Of a DNA stretch of 64,000 nucleotides, positions 8,067 to 16,867 are shown one piece after another. This DNA comes from Bacillus sp. Xin1 (GTDB lineage: Bacteria; Bacillota; Bacilli; Bacillales; Bacillaceae_G), in the NCBI RefSeq assembly GCF_013314535.1, contig NZ_JABUAE010000004.1, forward strand, positions 124,001-188,000. Reading direction: 5' to 3'. The position numbers were made by a program, and so were the translations under genes. Every line of letters begins with the position of its first letter. The first letter of the stretch is position 1. Below the pieces are notes generated by a model that made no database searches, was not told where the DNA came from, and saw nothing but the letters and a program-made list of their open reading frames with translations.

Positions 8067-9317
8067 ATGAAAAAGAATATGAAAATTTTAGCTATGGCAG
8101 TGGGTTTAACTGTGATGGGATCAACGACAGCTGCCTATGCCAGTCCTGGTGGATTGGATAAAAATGGTGGGCATACTTGTCGAACAAACTGTGGAAAGTA
8201 TGGACTTGCAACAGGAGAATATCATTATCATAACAATTGGAAACAAGAGAATGGAAAATGGTACTTCTATGATCAAAGTGGAACGAAAGCGAAAGGTTGG
8301 AAAGAAATTAATGGTACATGGTACTATTTTTACAATAATGGCCAAATGGCAGCAAATACAACGATTGATGGTTACATAATTGGCGCTAACGGTGCAATGC
8401 AAAAAGGTAAAGCTGTGCAGACAGGTTGGCAACAGAATGGATCTGTATGGTACTACTATAATACAAACGGCGTGAAACAAACAGGTTGGCAACAAATCAG
8501 TGGAGTATGGTACTACTTTAACGGAAGCGGAGCAATGCAAACAGGTTGGCAACAAATTGGCGGTGTATGGTACTACTTTAACGGAAGCGGAGCAATGCAA
8601 AAGGATTGGCAACAAATTGGCGGAGTATGGTACTACTTTAACGGAAGCGGAGCAATGCAAAAGGATTGGCAACAAATTGGCGGAGTATGGTACTACTTTA
8701 ACGGAAGCGGAGCAATGCAAAAGGATTGGCAACAAATCGGCGGTGTATGGTACTACTTTAACGGAAGCGGAGCAATGCAAAAGAGTTGGCAACAAATCGG
8801 TGGTGCATGGTATTACTTCAATGGAAGTGGAGCAATGCAGACGGGATGGATTCAAGAGAATGGAAAATGGTATTACTTAGAAAATAACGGTGTTTGGAAT
8901 CCGAATGCAGCGCATGCAGATAACATTTCACAATATGAAGGTTTCTGGAGTAATGTTGACGTATCGGATATAGATGATTGGAAAGAAATACCTACTCATA
9001 TGAGTGCAATGGTTCAGTTCATATCTGGAAATAAGGCATCAGTTGGAGTAGGGTACATGGCAAGTCAGGGGACACGCTATGCTGAAGTTAGTGGAACTGT
9101 AACGTTTACAAATAATAAAGCGGTCTTAAATTTTGATGATGATGGATGGGGGCATTCCGGTAAAATTGAATTTACATTAAAAAATAATAAAGTATACTTA
9201 AATATTTCAACAAATCAAGGTGGTATCACGGCATGGGGAATTCCATCAGGTCAGCATGTATTAACGTATCAGTATGAACTAGAAGAAATGAAAGCTATGG
9301 CGGATTTAAAAAAGTAG
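8067..9317 (+). CDS. Secreted YHYH-domain protein with cell-wall-binding repeats
   Basis: A 416-residue exported protein. A signal peptide (residues 1 to about 25) ends in AYA. Next comes a short YHYH segment with LDKNGGH, CRTNC and GEYHYHN. Residues of about 55-280 form a ladder of 20-residue cell-wall/glucan-binding repeats of choline-binding type (WQQIGGVWYYFNGSGAMQ), several identical. The last 125 residues are a beta-rich domain I do not recognise (YEGFWSNVDVSDIDDW near its start). The ATG at 8067 follows AAAAGGGGATGGGG and starts the signal peptide. Probably a surface protein anchored by its repeats; enzymatic role unknown. Monocistronic. Confidence 0.85.
   Translation: MKKNMKILAMAVGLTVMGSTTAAYASPGGLDKNGGHTCRTNCGKYGLATGEYHYHNNWKQENGKWYFYDQSGTKAKGWKEINGTWYYFYNNGQMAANTTIDGYIIGANGAMQKGKAVQTGWQQNGSVWYYYNTNGVKQTGWQQISGVWYYFNGSGAMQTGWQQIGGVWYYFNGSGAMQKDWQQIGGVWYYFNGSGAMQKDWQQIGGVWYYFNGSGAMQKDWQQIGGVWYYFNGSGAMQKSWQQIGGAWYYFNGSGAMQTGWIQENGKWYYLENNGVWNPNAAHADNISQYEGFWSNVDVSDIDDWKEIPTHMSAMVQFISGNKASVGVGYMASQGTRYAEVSGTVTFTNNKAVLNFDDDGWGHSGKIEFTLKNNKVYLNISTNQGGITAWGIPSGQHVLTYQYELEEMKAMADLKK
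8481..8840 (+). repeat. 60-bp tandem repeats encoding wall-binding modules
   Basis: Six near-identical 60-bp units, each starting around GGTTGGCAACAA or GATTGGCAACAA. Third-position differences are few between 8521 and 8800, which points to recent unit duplication or gene conversion. Confidence 0.92.
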
Positions 9318-9334
9318 AAGTGAAAGATTAAATA

Positions 9335-9380
9335 AAAAAGCAGCACCTAATCATTGGAAAATGAGATAGGTGCTGCTTTT
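9335..9380. terminator. Bidirectional terminator between the YHYH gene and narI
   Basis: AAAAAGCAGCACCTA (9335-9349) pairs with TAGGTGCTGCTTTT (9367-9380), with T or A tracts on both sides, so it can serve both converging genes. Confidence 0.9.
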
Positions 9381-9381
9381 A

Positions 9382-10080
9382 TTACATTTTTACTTTATTA
9401 GCGTCAACAGGCTGTCTTTTACGGTAAATTACATAGCTTCGTCGTAAATATTTCACAGGAACGCTAAACACATGCACAAGTCTTGTAAATGGCCATGTTG
9501 CAAAGAGTCCCATTGCTGCAATGATATGAATTTTAAACCAGAGTGGGACAGTTGCCATGTACTCTGCTTTTGGCTGAAAAACAAAGAGGCTGCGGAACCA
9601 TGGTCCAATTGTTGTACGATAATCAAATCCTTTTGCATCGATATTTAAAAATGTAGAGAATAGACCTGCTAACATTACGATGAACAAGAGGACAAGGGCT
9701 ACATAGTCTCCTTTTGTACTTGTTGCGATAATACGTTTTACTGTAAAGCGACGATACATTAAAATCACTAATCCAACAATCGAAGCAATTCCTGCAGGAA
9801 GACCGAAACCGATAGCAACCATATGATACATATGTTCAGAAATACCAAAAGAGGTATATAAGGATTCTGGAATTAATATTCCCATGATATGTCCACCGAT
9901 TACGAACATAATGCCAAAGTGAAAGAGCAAACTTCCAATTCGGAGCATTTTCTTCTCTAATAGTTCGCTAGATTTTGATGTCCAGCCAAATTGATCATAG
10001 TTGTATCTGAAAATGTGTCCGCCGATAAAGATTGCGAAAATGATATAGGGAAACAGTACCCATAAAAATTGATCCATCAT
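9382..10080 (-). CDS. narI: Respiratory nitrate reductase gamma subunit NarI
   Basis: A 232-residue membrane cytochrome b that takes electrons from menaquinol and passes them to NarH. It has five membrane segments and the expected heme-ligand histidines (GGHIFRY; FHFGIMFVIGGH; the IHI near the C-terminus). The ATG at 10080 was chosen because AGGAG lies 10 bases upstream; the longer frame runs into narJ without a ribosome site. It begins 17 bp after narJ and is the last gene of narGHJI. Confidence 0.95.
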   Translation of the reverse strand: MMDQFLWVLFPYIIFAIFIGGHIFRYNYDQFGWTSKSSELLEKKMLRIGSLLFHFGIMFVIGGHIMGILIPESLYTSFGISEHMYHMVAIGFGLPAGIASIVGLVILMYRRFTVKRIIATSTKGDYVALVLLFIVMLAGLFSTFLNIDAKGFDYRTTIGPWFRSLFVFQPKAEYMATVPLWFKIHIIAAMGLFATWPFTRLVHVFSVPVKYLRRSYVIYRKRQPVDANKVKM

Positions 10081-10097
10081 TTTGACGACACTCCTTT

Positions 10098-10628
10098 CTA
10101 ATTCGCTTGTACTCCCCAGGCATCGATAGCGAGGAGAATAGCAGCAAGAATTGGTTCGTACATACAATTCGCTTCTTTTAACTGTCCGTGCAATGCTTGT
10201 ATATTTTTCGTGTATTTACTCATAATTGGTTCGCTATCTTCTTCATTCGCGTTTGCAAGAAACTCAAGTAGAAGTGGTAAATAATCAGGTAATTCTTTAT
10301 CTGTTACCGCAAATCCGGCTTTTTGATAGTGTTGTTTTAACTCTAATAATTCAATTCCGCGCTCTCTTTGTTCACCTGTGTTCATGTAAGTGAGGTACAT
10401 ATTTGTTTTCTTTCCAAAGTCGAATGTATATACGTAAGAATCAATGAGTTGATCGTTTGTTTTTTCTAGCGCTTGCTTTATGAATGTTGTAAGTGATGCT
10501 TGGATTTCTTCGTGTTCAATCGCTTGAATCTCTTCCTGTAATTCTAGTAAAGCTTCTCTCCAACCTAGTTCAGGATAGGAGAGAAGAAAGGAAGAACAAG
10601 AAAACGCGGTTTGTAAACTTTGTTTCAT
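10098..10628 (-). CDS. narJ: Nitrate reductase assembly chaperone NarJ
   Basis: A 176-residue all-helical protein of the NarJ/TorD family, which guides molybdenum cofactor insertion into NarG and is not part of the final enzyme. The N-terminus (SCSSFLLSYPE) and the family segment DFGKKTNMYLTYMNTGEQRE are present. The ATG at 10628 follows TAAAGGAGGCAGG. It begins 19 bp after narH and ends 17 bp before narI. Confidence 0.95.
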   Translation of the reverse strand: MKQSLQTAFSCSSFLLSYPELGWREALLELQEEIQAIEHEEIQASLTTFIKQALEKTNDQLIDSYVYTFDFGKKTNMYLTYMNTGEQRERGIELLELKQHYQKAGFAVTDKELPDYLPLLLEFLANANEEDSEPIMSKYTKNIQALHGQLKEANCMYEPILAAILLAIDAWGVQAN

Positions 10629-10647
10629 ATTTGCCTGCCTCCTTTAT

Positions 10648-12123
10648 TTAAGAGATTGTCATACAAGAACCTGGACCACCTGCGAAGGAAAGGCCACAAC
10701 TTCCTTGTTCACTATATAAATCTGCAACTTGTTCACGATGAGATGTAGGGATAACGAAACGGTCTTTATATTTTGCGATAGCAAGAAGACGGTACATATC
10801 TTCTACATCTTCTTTCGTTAAACCTAAGTTTTGTAAGACAGCTTCATCTGGTTCTTTATTAATTTGCAGTGCTCTCATATGTGTTCGCATGACAGCCATT
10901 TTTTTCAATGTAAGACGAATGTGTGATTCGTCGCCTGCAGTGAGTAAGTTAGCTAAATATTGAATTGGAATACGCATATTATCGATAGCAGGGAAAATTT
11001 CTTCTGCTTGCCAGTTGCTTCCTTTTCCTTCCACCATATTCATAATTGGACTAAGCGGTGGAATATACCAAACCATTGGCATTGTTCTGTACTCTGGATG
11101 AAGAGGAAGGGCGATTTTCCAATCAATAATCATTTTATAAATCGGTGACTCTTGAGCGGCTTTAATCCATTCTTCAGGAATACCTTGTTTTTTTGCTTCA
11201 GCCGCTACTTCTGGATCGTTTGGATCTAGGAAAACAGTAAGTTGAGATTCATATAAATCTTTTTCGTTTTCTACTGAAGCCGCTTCTTGTACTTTGTCAG
11301 CGTCATATAACATAACCCCGATATAACGAATGCGTCCTACGCATGTTTCAGAGCAAATCGTTGGCATACCAGCTTCAATACGCGGGAAGCACATTGTACA
11401 TTTTTCTGCTTTATTTGTTTGCCAGTTGAAATACACCTTTTTATATGGGCAAGAAGATACACAGAATCTCCAAGCGCGGCATGCATTTTGGTCAACAAGG
11501 ACAATGCCATCTTCTTCACGTTTATACATCGCACCAGATGGGCAAGAAGAGACGCAAGATGGGTTCATACAATGTTCGCAAATGCGAGGGAGATACATCA
11601 TAAAAACATTTTCAAAGTCTGTTTTAATATCTTCTTCCATTTTCTTGACGTTCGGATCTTGTAGTCCTGTTATATGCCCGCCTGCTAAATCATCTTCCCA
11701 GTTTGGTCCCCATTCAATTTTATCGATAAACTCGCCAGTGATTGCTGACTTCGGGCGAGCTACTGGCTGATGTTTTCGCTGCGGGCTGTTTGTTAATGTT
11801 TCATAATCATAGTTCCAAGGTTCAAAGTAATCATCGATAGTAGGTTGATCTGGGTTATGAAAAATGTTCATAAGACGTTTCATTTTAGAACCGGATTTGA
11901 GCTGAAGTTCACCGTTCTTTAATTCCCATCCACCTTTATACTTTTCTTGATCTTCCCATTGTTTTGGATAACCAATACCAGGTTTTGTCTCTACGTTGTT
12001 GAAATACATATATTCAGCACCTGGACGATTCGTCCAGGTGTTTTTGCATGTTACGCTACAAGTGTGGCAGCCGATGCATTTATCTAGGTTCATTACCATT
12101 CCGACTTGCGCTTTAATCTTCAA
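10648..12123 (-). CDS. narH: Respiratory nitrate reductase beta subunit NarH
   Basis: A 491-residue iron-sulfur protein linking NarI to NarG on the cytoplasmic membrane face. Four cysteine groups are visible: CIGCHTCSVTC, CEHCMNPSCVSSC, CRAWRFCVSSC and CTMC plus CSETC. The Trp inside the third group is the usual mark of the [3Fe-4S] cluster of NarH. The start overlaps the end of narG by 11 bp, giving translational coupling. Confidence 0.97.
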   Translation of the reverse strand: MKIKAQVGMVMNLDKCIGCHTCSVTCKNTWTNRPGAEYMYFNNVETKPGIGYPKQWEDQEKYKGGWELKNGELQLKSGSKMKRLMNIFHNPDQPTIDDYFEPWNYDYETLTNSPQRKHQPVARPKSAITGEFIDKIEWGPNWEDDLAGGHITGLQDPNVKKMEEDIKTDFENVFMMYLPRICEHCMNPSCVSSCPSGAMYKREEDGIVLVDQNACRAWRFCVSSCPYKKVYFNWQTNKAEKCTMCFPRIEAGMPTICSETCVGRIRYIGVMLYDADKVQEAASVENEKDLYESQLTVFLDPNDPEVAAEAKKQGIPEEWIKAAQESPIYKMIIDWKIALPLHPEYRTMPMVWYIPPLSPIMNMVEGKGSNWQAEEIFPAIDNMRIPIQYLANLLTAGDESHIRLTLKKMAVMRTHMRALQINKEPDEAVLQNLGLTKEDVEDMYRLLAIAKYKDRFVIPTSHREQVADLYSEQGSCGLSFAGGPGSCMTIS

Positions 12124-15100
12124 GCCAATCTACCTCCTTCAGTTTGCGGATTACGACGTTTAAGTCACGCTGGTTGCCAGTTGGACCGTAATAGTTAAAT
12201 CCATAGCTTAATTGGCCGTATCCGCCAATCATATGTGTTGGTTTCACGTGGATACGTGTTGGACTATTATGCGTTCCGCCGCGATTGCTCGTTAATTTCG
12301 TACCAGGTACATTAATATGACGGTCTTGTGCATGGTGCATAAAGGCCATTCCTCTTGGTATGCGGTGCGTTACAACGGCACGCGCTACAACAACGCCGTT
12401 ACGGTTAAAGCATTCGATCCAATCGTTATCGGCTACGCCAGCTTCGGCGGCGTCATCTTTGTTCATCCAAACAGTTGGACCACCGCGGAATAACGTTAAC
12501 ATCGGTAAGGAATCGAAGTACATACTATGAATCGACCACTTATTATGCGGCGTTAAATAGTTCAGCGTAATTTCTTTTCCTTCTACTTCAGGGCGTGATT
12601 TACGGAACGGTTTATGCTGTAAGATTGGCTTAAATGTAGCCATTGTTTCACCGAATTCCTTCATCATATCGTGATCTAAGTAGAACGATTGTCGTCCAGT
12701 TACCGTTCTCCAAGGGATCAGACGCTCCACATTTGTTGTAAATGGTGAGTAACGACGTCCACCTTTTTCAGAACCCGTAAAGGCAGGGGAAGTAATTACC
12801 GTTTTTGGCTGCGCCGTAATTTGTTCGAATGTGAAGCATTCTTCTTCACGTTCTTCCGCTAAATCACGAAGCTTTAAATCTGTTTGTTTTTCAAGAGCTT
12901 CCCATGCTTTTACGGCCATATGACCATTCGTTGTAGAAGAAAGGGTTAACACTGCTTCAGCAGCATGGATTGCTTCTGTTATGTCAGGGCATCCTTTTGC
13001 GATAGAATCAGTGCGAATAACTCCTAATCGACTCTTTAATTGTTCGTATTCTTTTTCTGCTGACCAAGAGATTCCTTTCGTACCGATTGGCTGTTTCCTA
13101 GCATTTGGTCCGAGCGCAGTCATTTTGTCATAAATCGTTTTGTAATCCCGCTCCACAACATGAATTTGTGGCATTGTTTTTCCAGAGATTGGTTCGCATT
13201 CACCTTTGCTCCAGTCTTTAATCTTGCCAAGCGGCTGTGCTAATTCTTGTGGTGTATCATGAAGAAGTGGTGTTGCGACAACTTCCTTCATTGGCTCAAG
13301 GTCAAGTTCTGTTGCTAACTTAGATACTGCTTTAGAAAGAGAGCTGAAAATATCCCAGTCAGAGCGTGCTTCCCAAGGTGAACCGATTGCTGGATTAAAT
13401 GGATGCACGAATGGATGCATATCTGTACTACTTAAGTCATGTTTTTCATACCAAGTTGAGGCAGGAAGGACGATATCGGAATAAAGCGCTGTTCCAGCCA
13501 TACGGAAATCTAGGTTAATGAGTAAATCAAGTTTCCCTTCAGGTGCTTTTTCATGCCATTTTATTTCTTCTGGTCGTAATGAATCGCTATCATCATTCAT
13601 TAATCCGTTTGTTGTACCTAATAGATGTTTTAAGAAATATTCATGTCCTTTACCAGAACTTGAAATTAAGTTTGCGCGCCATACGAATAAGTTGCGCGGG
13701 AAGTTGTTTTTGTTATCTGGGTCTTCAATTGCAAATTTCAGTTCTTTTTCTTTTAGTTTTTGCGCAACATATTTTCCGATTTCTTCCTGGGTTGTTGCGC
13801 CACTAGCGACAGCTTCTTTATATAATTCAATTCCGTTTTTCTCAAATGTTGGATAAGAAGGGAGCCAGCCAAGGCGAGCAGCTAATACATTGTAATCACC
13901 GTGATGTTGATAGCGTGAGTTGCCGACAACTGGTGATGCTAGGTGCCCAACTGGTGTATCTTCATAGCGCCACTGATCCGTTACGAAATAGAAGAAAGAT
14001 GTACCGTTTTGTAGTTTCGGTGGACCTTGCCAGTCTTTTGCCATTGCGATCGTTTGCCAACCTTCTGCTGGACGCAGTTTCTCTTGCCCAACATAATGTG
14101 CCCAGCCCCCGCCATTTACACCTTGCGCTCCAACGAGAAGAACAAGATTTAGAACTGCGCGGTAAATCGTATCAGAGTTAAACCAATGGTTAATACCAGC
14201 GCCGACAATTATCATTGAGCGGCCATTTGTATCAACAGCATTTTGTGCAAACTCACGAGCAATTTGAATAATGAGTTCTCGTTTTACGCCGGTCATTTTT
14301 TCTTGCCATGCTGGTGTAAATGGCATATCATCATTGAAGTCTTTCGGTTCTTGCCCGCCAAGTCCACGGTTAACACCATAGTTTGCTAACGTTAAGTCGT
14401 ATACAGTTGTAACGAAAATGTCGCCTTCTTCAGTCGTGATTTTTTTCACTGGAATTGTGCGTTCTAGTACTTTGTTCCCATCATCAGAGAAGTACGGAAT
14501 TTGTACAGTTTCAACCGCATCTTCCATACCAAGTAAGGAAAGGCATGGATCGATTTTTTCGCCGGTTTGTTCATCTTCTAAACGTAAGTTCCATTTCTTT
14601 TCGTTATCCCAGCGTGACCCCATTGTGCCATGAGGTGTTGCGAAATCGTTCGTGTTATCGTTCCAAAGAACAGGTTTCCATTCACCGAGCTTTGTTTCAC
14701 GGCCAATATCACTGGCGTTTAAGAAACGATCTGCAACAAATTGGTCTCCTTGTTGTTTCAATGTGACAAAGAACGGGAAATCAGTATATTGTTTTGCATA
14801 ATTTGTGAAATATTCCACTTGCTGGTCCACGTAAAACTCTTGTAAGATGACGTGCCCCATTGCCATTGCAAGGGCTCCGTCTGTACCTTGTTTTACGCTA
14901 ATCCAGTCATCAGCAAATTTTGTAGACTCAGCAAAGTCAGGACTTACAGAAACAACTTTCGTTCCTTTATAGCGCACCTCTGCTAAGAAGTGAGCATCTG
15001 GTGTTCTTGTCATTGGTACGTTTGAACCCCATGTCATAATGTAACCAGAGTTATACCAGTCACTACTTTCTGGTACATCTGTTTGATCACCCCAAATTTG

Positions 15101-15796
15101 CGGAGAAGCTGGTGGCAGGTCAGCGTACCAATCATAGAAACTAAGCATCGGTCCGCCCATGAGTTGCATAAAGCGGCTACCAGCGGCATGGCTTAACATC
15201 GACATGGCTGGAATTGGTGAGAAGCCAACATTTCGGTCTGGGCCATATTTGATTACCGTATAGAGTAAAGAAGCGGCAACGAGTTGTAACACTTCAGTCC
15301 AATTTGCTCTAATGAATCCGCCTTTACCACGTGCCCCTTTATAAGCACGTGCTTTTTCAGGATTTTCCACGATACTTTTCCAAGCGTCTAGCGGTGATTT
15401 GTGGTTTTGAAGTTCTTCTTGCCACATATTCCAAAGTACACCACGTACATATGGATATTTCACGCGAAGTGGACTATAAATGTACCAAGAAAAACTTGCT
15501 CCGCGCGGACATCCTCGTGGTTCAAAGTCTGGCATATCAGGGCCGGTTGATGGATAGTTTAACTCTTGGCCTTCCCAAGTTACAATTCCATCCTTTACGT
15601 AGATGTTCCAGCTACAAGAACCAGTACAGTTTACACCGTGTGTAGAACGAATGACTTTATCGTGTTGCCAGCGTTTTCTATACACGTTTTCCCATTCGCG
15701 ATCTTCATACGTTTCTTGTGTATGATTGTTGTTATAGCGATCTATTGGAGAAAAATATTTTAAACGTTTCATTAATGCTGAAGGTTTCTTTTTCAT
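12113..15796 (-). CDS. narG: Respiratory nitrate reductase alpha subunit NarG
   Basis: The 1227-residue catalytic subunit, reducing nitrate to nitrite at a molybdo-bis(MGD) centre. The N-terminal [4Fe-4S] motif THGVNCTGSC has the His-x3-Cys-x3-Cys spacing of NarG, and the Mo-site segment YIMTWGSNVPMTRTPD is intact. Full family length with no disruption. ATG 15796 follows AAAGGAGTGAAC; the longer frame upstream would run through the promoter. It leads narGHJI behind a predicted FNR-activated promoter and follows fnr, from which a terminator separates it. Confidence 0.97.
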   Translation of the reverse strand: MKKKPSALMKRLKYFSPIDRYNNNHTQETYEDREWENVYRKRWQHDKVIRSTHGVNCTGSCSWNIYVKDGIVTWEGQELNYPSTGPDMPDFEPRGCPRGASFSWYIYSPLRVKYPYVRGVLWNMWQEELQNHKSPLDAWKSIVENPEKARAYKGARGKGGFIRANWTEVLQLVAASLLYTVIKYGPDRNVGFSPIPAMSMLSHAAGSRFMQLMGGPMLSFYDWYADLPPASPQIWGDQTDVPESSDWYNSGYIMTWGSNVPMTRTPDAHFLAEVRYKGTKVVSVSPDFAESTKFADDWISVKQGTDGALAMAMGHVILQEFYVDQQVEYFTNYAKQYTDFPFFVTLKQQGDQFVADRFLNASDIGRETKLGEWKPVLWNDNTNDFATPHGTMGSRWDNEKKWNLRLEDEQTGEKIDPCLSLLGMEDAVETVQIPYFSDDGNKVLERTIPVKKITTEEGDIFVTTVYDLTLANYGVNRGLGGQEPKDFNDDMPFTPAWQEKMTGVKRELIIQIAREFAQNAVDTNGRSMIIVGAGINHWFNSDTIYRAVLNLVLLVGAQGVNGGGWAHYVGQEKLRPAEGWQTIAMAKDWQGPPKLQNGTSFFYFVTDQWRYEDTPVGHLASPVVGNSRYQHHGDYNVLAARLGWLPSYPTFEKNGIELYKEAVASGATTQEEIGKYVAQKLKEKELKFAIEDPDNKNNFPRNLFVWRANLISSSGKGHEYFLKHLLGTTNGLMNDDSDSLRPEEIKWHEKAPEGKLDLLINLDFRMAGTALYSDIVLPASTWYEKHDLSSTDMHPFVHPFNPAIGSPWEARSDWDIFSSLSKAVSKLATELDLEPMKEVVATPLLHDTPQELAQPLGKIKDWSKGECEPISGKTMPQIHVVERDYKTIYDKMTALGPNARKQPIGTKGISWSAEKEYEQLKSRLGVIRTDSIAKGCPDITEAIHAAEAVLTLSSTTNGHMAVKAWEALEKQTDLKLRDLAEEREEECFTFEQITAQPKTVITSPAFTGSEKGGRRYSPFTTNVERLIPWRTVTGRQSFYLDHDMMKEFGETMATFKPILQHKPFRKSRPEVEGKEITLNYLTPHNKWSIHSMYFDSLPMLTLFRGGPTVWMNKDDAAEAGVADNDWIECFNRNGVVVARAVVTHRIPRGMAFMHHAQDRHINVPGTKLTSNRGGTHNSPTRIHVKPTHMIGGYGQLSYGFNYYGPTGNQRDLNVVIRKLKEVDWLED

Positions 15797-15835
15797 ACTG
15801 TTCACTCCTTTATTACGTCTCTCTTGCTTATTTTC

Positions 15836-15878
15836 AATATAAGAGAGCGCATCAAATAGAGATGTGATATCTATCACA
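15836..15878 (-). promoter_or_regulatory. narG promoter with FNR box at -41.5
   Basis: A perfect FNR box, TGTGATATCTATCACA, occupies 15863-15878. A -10 element TATATT lies on the minus strand at 15841-15836, giving a start near 15829. The box centre is then 41.5 bp upstream, the class II activator position. Confidence 0.85.
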
Positions 15879-15925
15879 GTTCAACAGATTGTCAAAAATC
15901 AGACTTATAACATTTTTTGGGAAGT

Positions 15926-15941
15926 TGTGACATTTTTCACA
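15926..15941 (-). promoter_or_regulatory. Second perfect FNR box upstream of narG
   Basis: TGTGACATTTTTCACA matches TGTGA-N6-TCACA fully. Its centre is 63 bp from the first box, six helical turns, so both lie on the same DNA face. Confidence 0.75.
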
Positions 15942-15973
15942 TCGAAGAGTGATTCTTCTTTGTAGAATAAAGG

Positions 15974-16013
15974 AGAAAGAAAAAAGAGTAGCCTCTCAAT
16001 AGAGAGGCTACTC
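15974..16013 (-). terminator. fnr terminator
   Basis: GAGTAGCCTCTC (15986-15997) pairs with GAGAGGCTACTC (16002-16013) around a four-base loop, and the minus strand continues TTTTTTCTTTC. The hairpin overlaps the fnr stop codon. Confidence 0.9.
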
Positions 16014-16700
16014 AATACTACAAACAGAGGCAGGACAATCTTCACAAGCAATTTCGCATTTTAAAAATTGTAAATTATGAATCGTGATTTTTCCTTTATG
16101 AATAGAAATAATTCCTTGTTTTTTTAAATCATTTAACATACGGTTGACACTTTCACGTGAGGTTGCACAGAAATTCGCAAGCTCTTGATTTGTTAAAGGT
16201 AGATCGATAAGGATACCGTTTTCTTTTAATACGCCATAACTATTCGTCATACGAATAAGAGTCGAATAAAGAGCACCTTTTTTACCATGTAACACTAAAT
16301 CACGGAATTTCGTTTGCATTCTTCTTAAATGCTCGCTAATCCATTTCATAAATTCGAAGGCAAGGGCTGGTTTTTGGAATAATGCCTTCTCTAAAGCATC
16401 TCGTTTAATTACGCCAACCTCAACATTTTCAAGGCATTTTGCATTTAATAAATACTTTGCATTGTCCGTAAATAGTGTTAATTCTCCGATAATATCGTGA
16501 GTTGAACAAATGCGAAGTGTTAACTCCTGTCCATCAGCGCTAATTTTACTAATCTGCACTTTTCCAGAGTGAATGATATAGAGTTCTTTTGCCTCCACAC
16601 CTTCTTGGAAAATATAACTTCCTTTATTAATCTGCATTTTATATTCAACAGATGCAAGCAATTCCTTTAAATCTTCTGATAATGCCGTACGGTTTGTCAC
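16008..16700 (-). CDS. fnr: Anaerobic regulator Fnr
   Basis: A 230-residue Crp/Fnr-family activator. An effector-type beta-roll is followed by a helix-turn-helix with the FNR recognition element (CATSRESVNRM). The C-terminus carries C-x3-C-x2-C-x4-C; the last three Cys have the spacing of the B. subtilis Fnr cluster ligands, so oxygen sensing by a C-terminal [4Fe-4S] cluster is likely. The GTG at 16700 was chosen over GTG 16709 because AAGGTGAT precedes it at a normal distance. It lies directly upstream of narGHJI with its own promoter and terminator. Confidence 0.93.
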   Translation of the reverse strand: MTNRTALSEDLKELLASVEYKMQINKGSYIFQEGVEAKELYIIHSGKVQISKISADGQELTLRICSTHDIIGELTLFTDNAKYLLNAKCLENVEVGVIKRDALEKALFQKPALAFEFMKWISEHLRRMQTKFRDLVLHGKKGALYSTLIRMTNSYGVLKENGILIDLPLTNQELANFCATSRESVNRMLNDLKKQGIISIHKGKITIHNLQFLKCEIACEDCPASVCSIE

Positions 16701-16779
16701 AGCAATCACCTTTCTCTTAAAAGCAGTCTACTTCTTATTGTGGGTGTAAACATGGTGAAAATGCAAGAAATATCTTTTT

Positions 16780-16822
16780 ATTATAGGTTATAAGTTAGTG
16801 CTTAGCTGTGAACAAGCGCACA
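16780..16822 (-). promoter_or_regulatory. fnr promoter with near-perfect FNR box at -41.5
   Basis: On the minus strand TGTGCGCTTGTTCACA (16822-16807) matches 9 of 10 FNR half-site bases. TATAAT lies at 16785-16780, so the start is near 16773 and the box centre at -41.5. This implies autoactivation of fnr. Confidence 0.75.
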
Positions 16823-16835
16823 TTTCGTACTGAAA

Positions 16836-16864
16836 AAAAGAGTGTCTTTTGTAGACACCCTTTT
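16836..16864 (-). terminator. Terminator of the nitroreductase gene
   Basis: GTGTCT (16842-16847) pairs with AGACAC (16853-16858), extended by A-T pairs; the minus strand ends in TTTTTTT. Confidence 0.75.
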
Positions 16865-16867
16865 ACT

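Noticed and set aside
8481-8840. Regular 60-bp repeats as a possible CRISPR array
   Set aside because: The units have no unique spacers and encode a continuous, well-formed wall-binding repeat protein.
8121-8855. 244-codon antisense frame and a 126-codon sense frame within the YHYH repeat region
   Set aside because: They exist only because the 60-bp repeats keep other frames open; no ribosome sites and no independent protein features.
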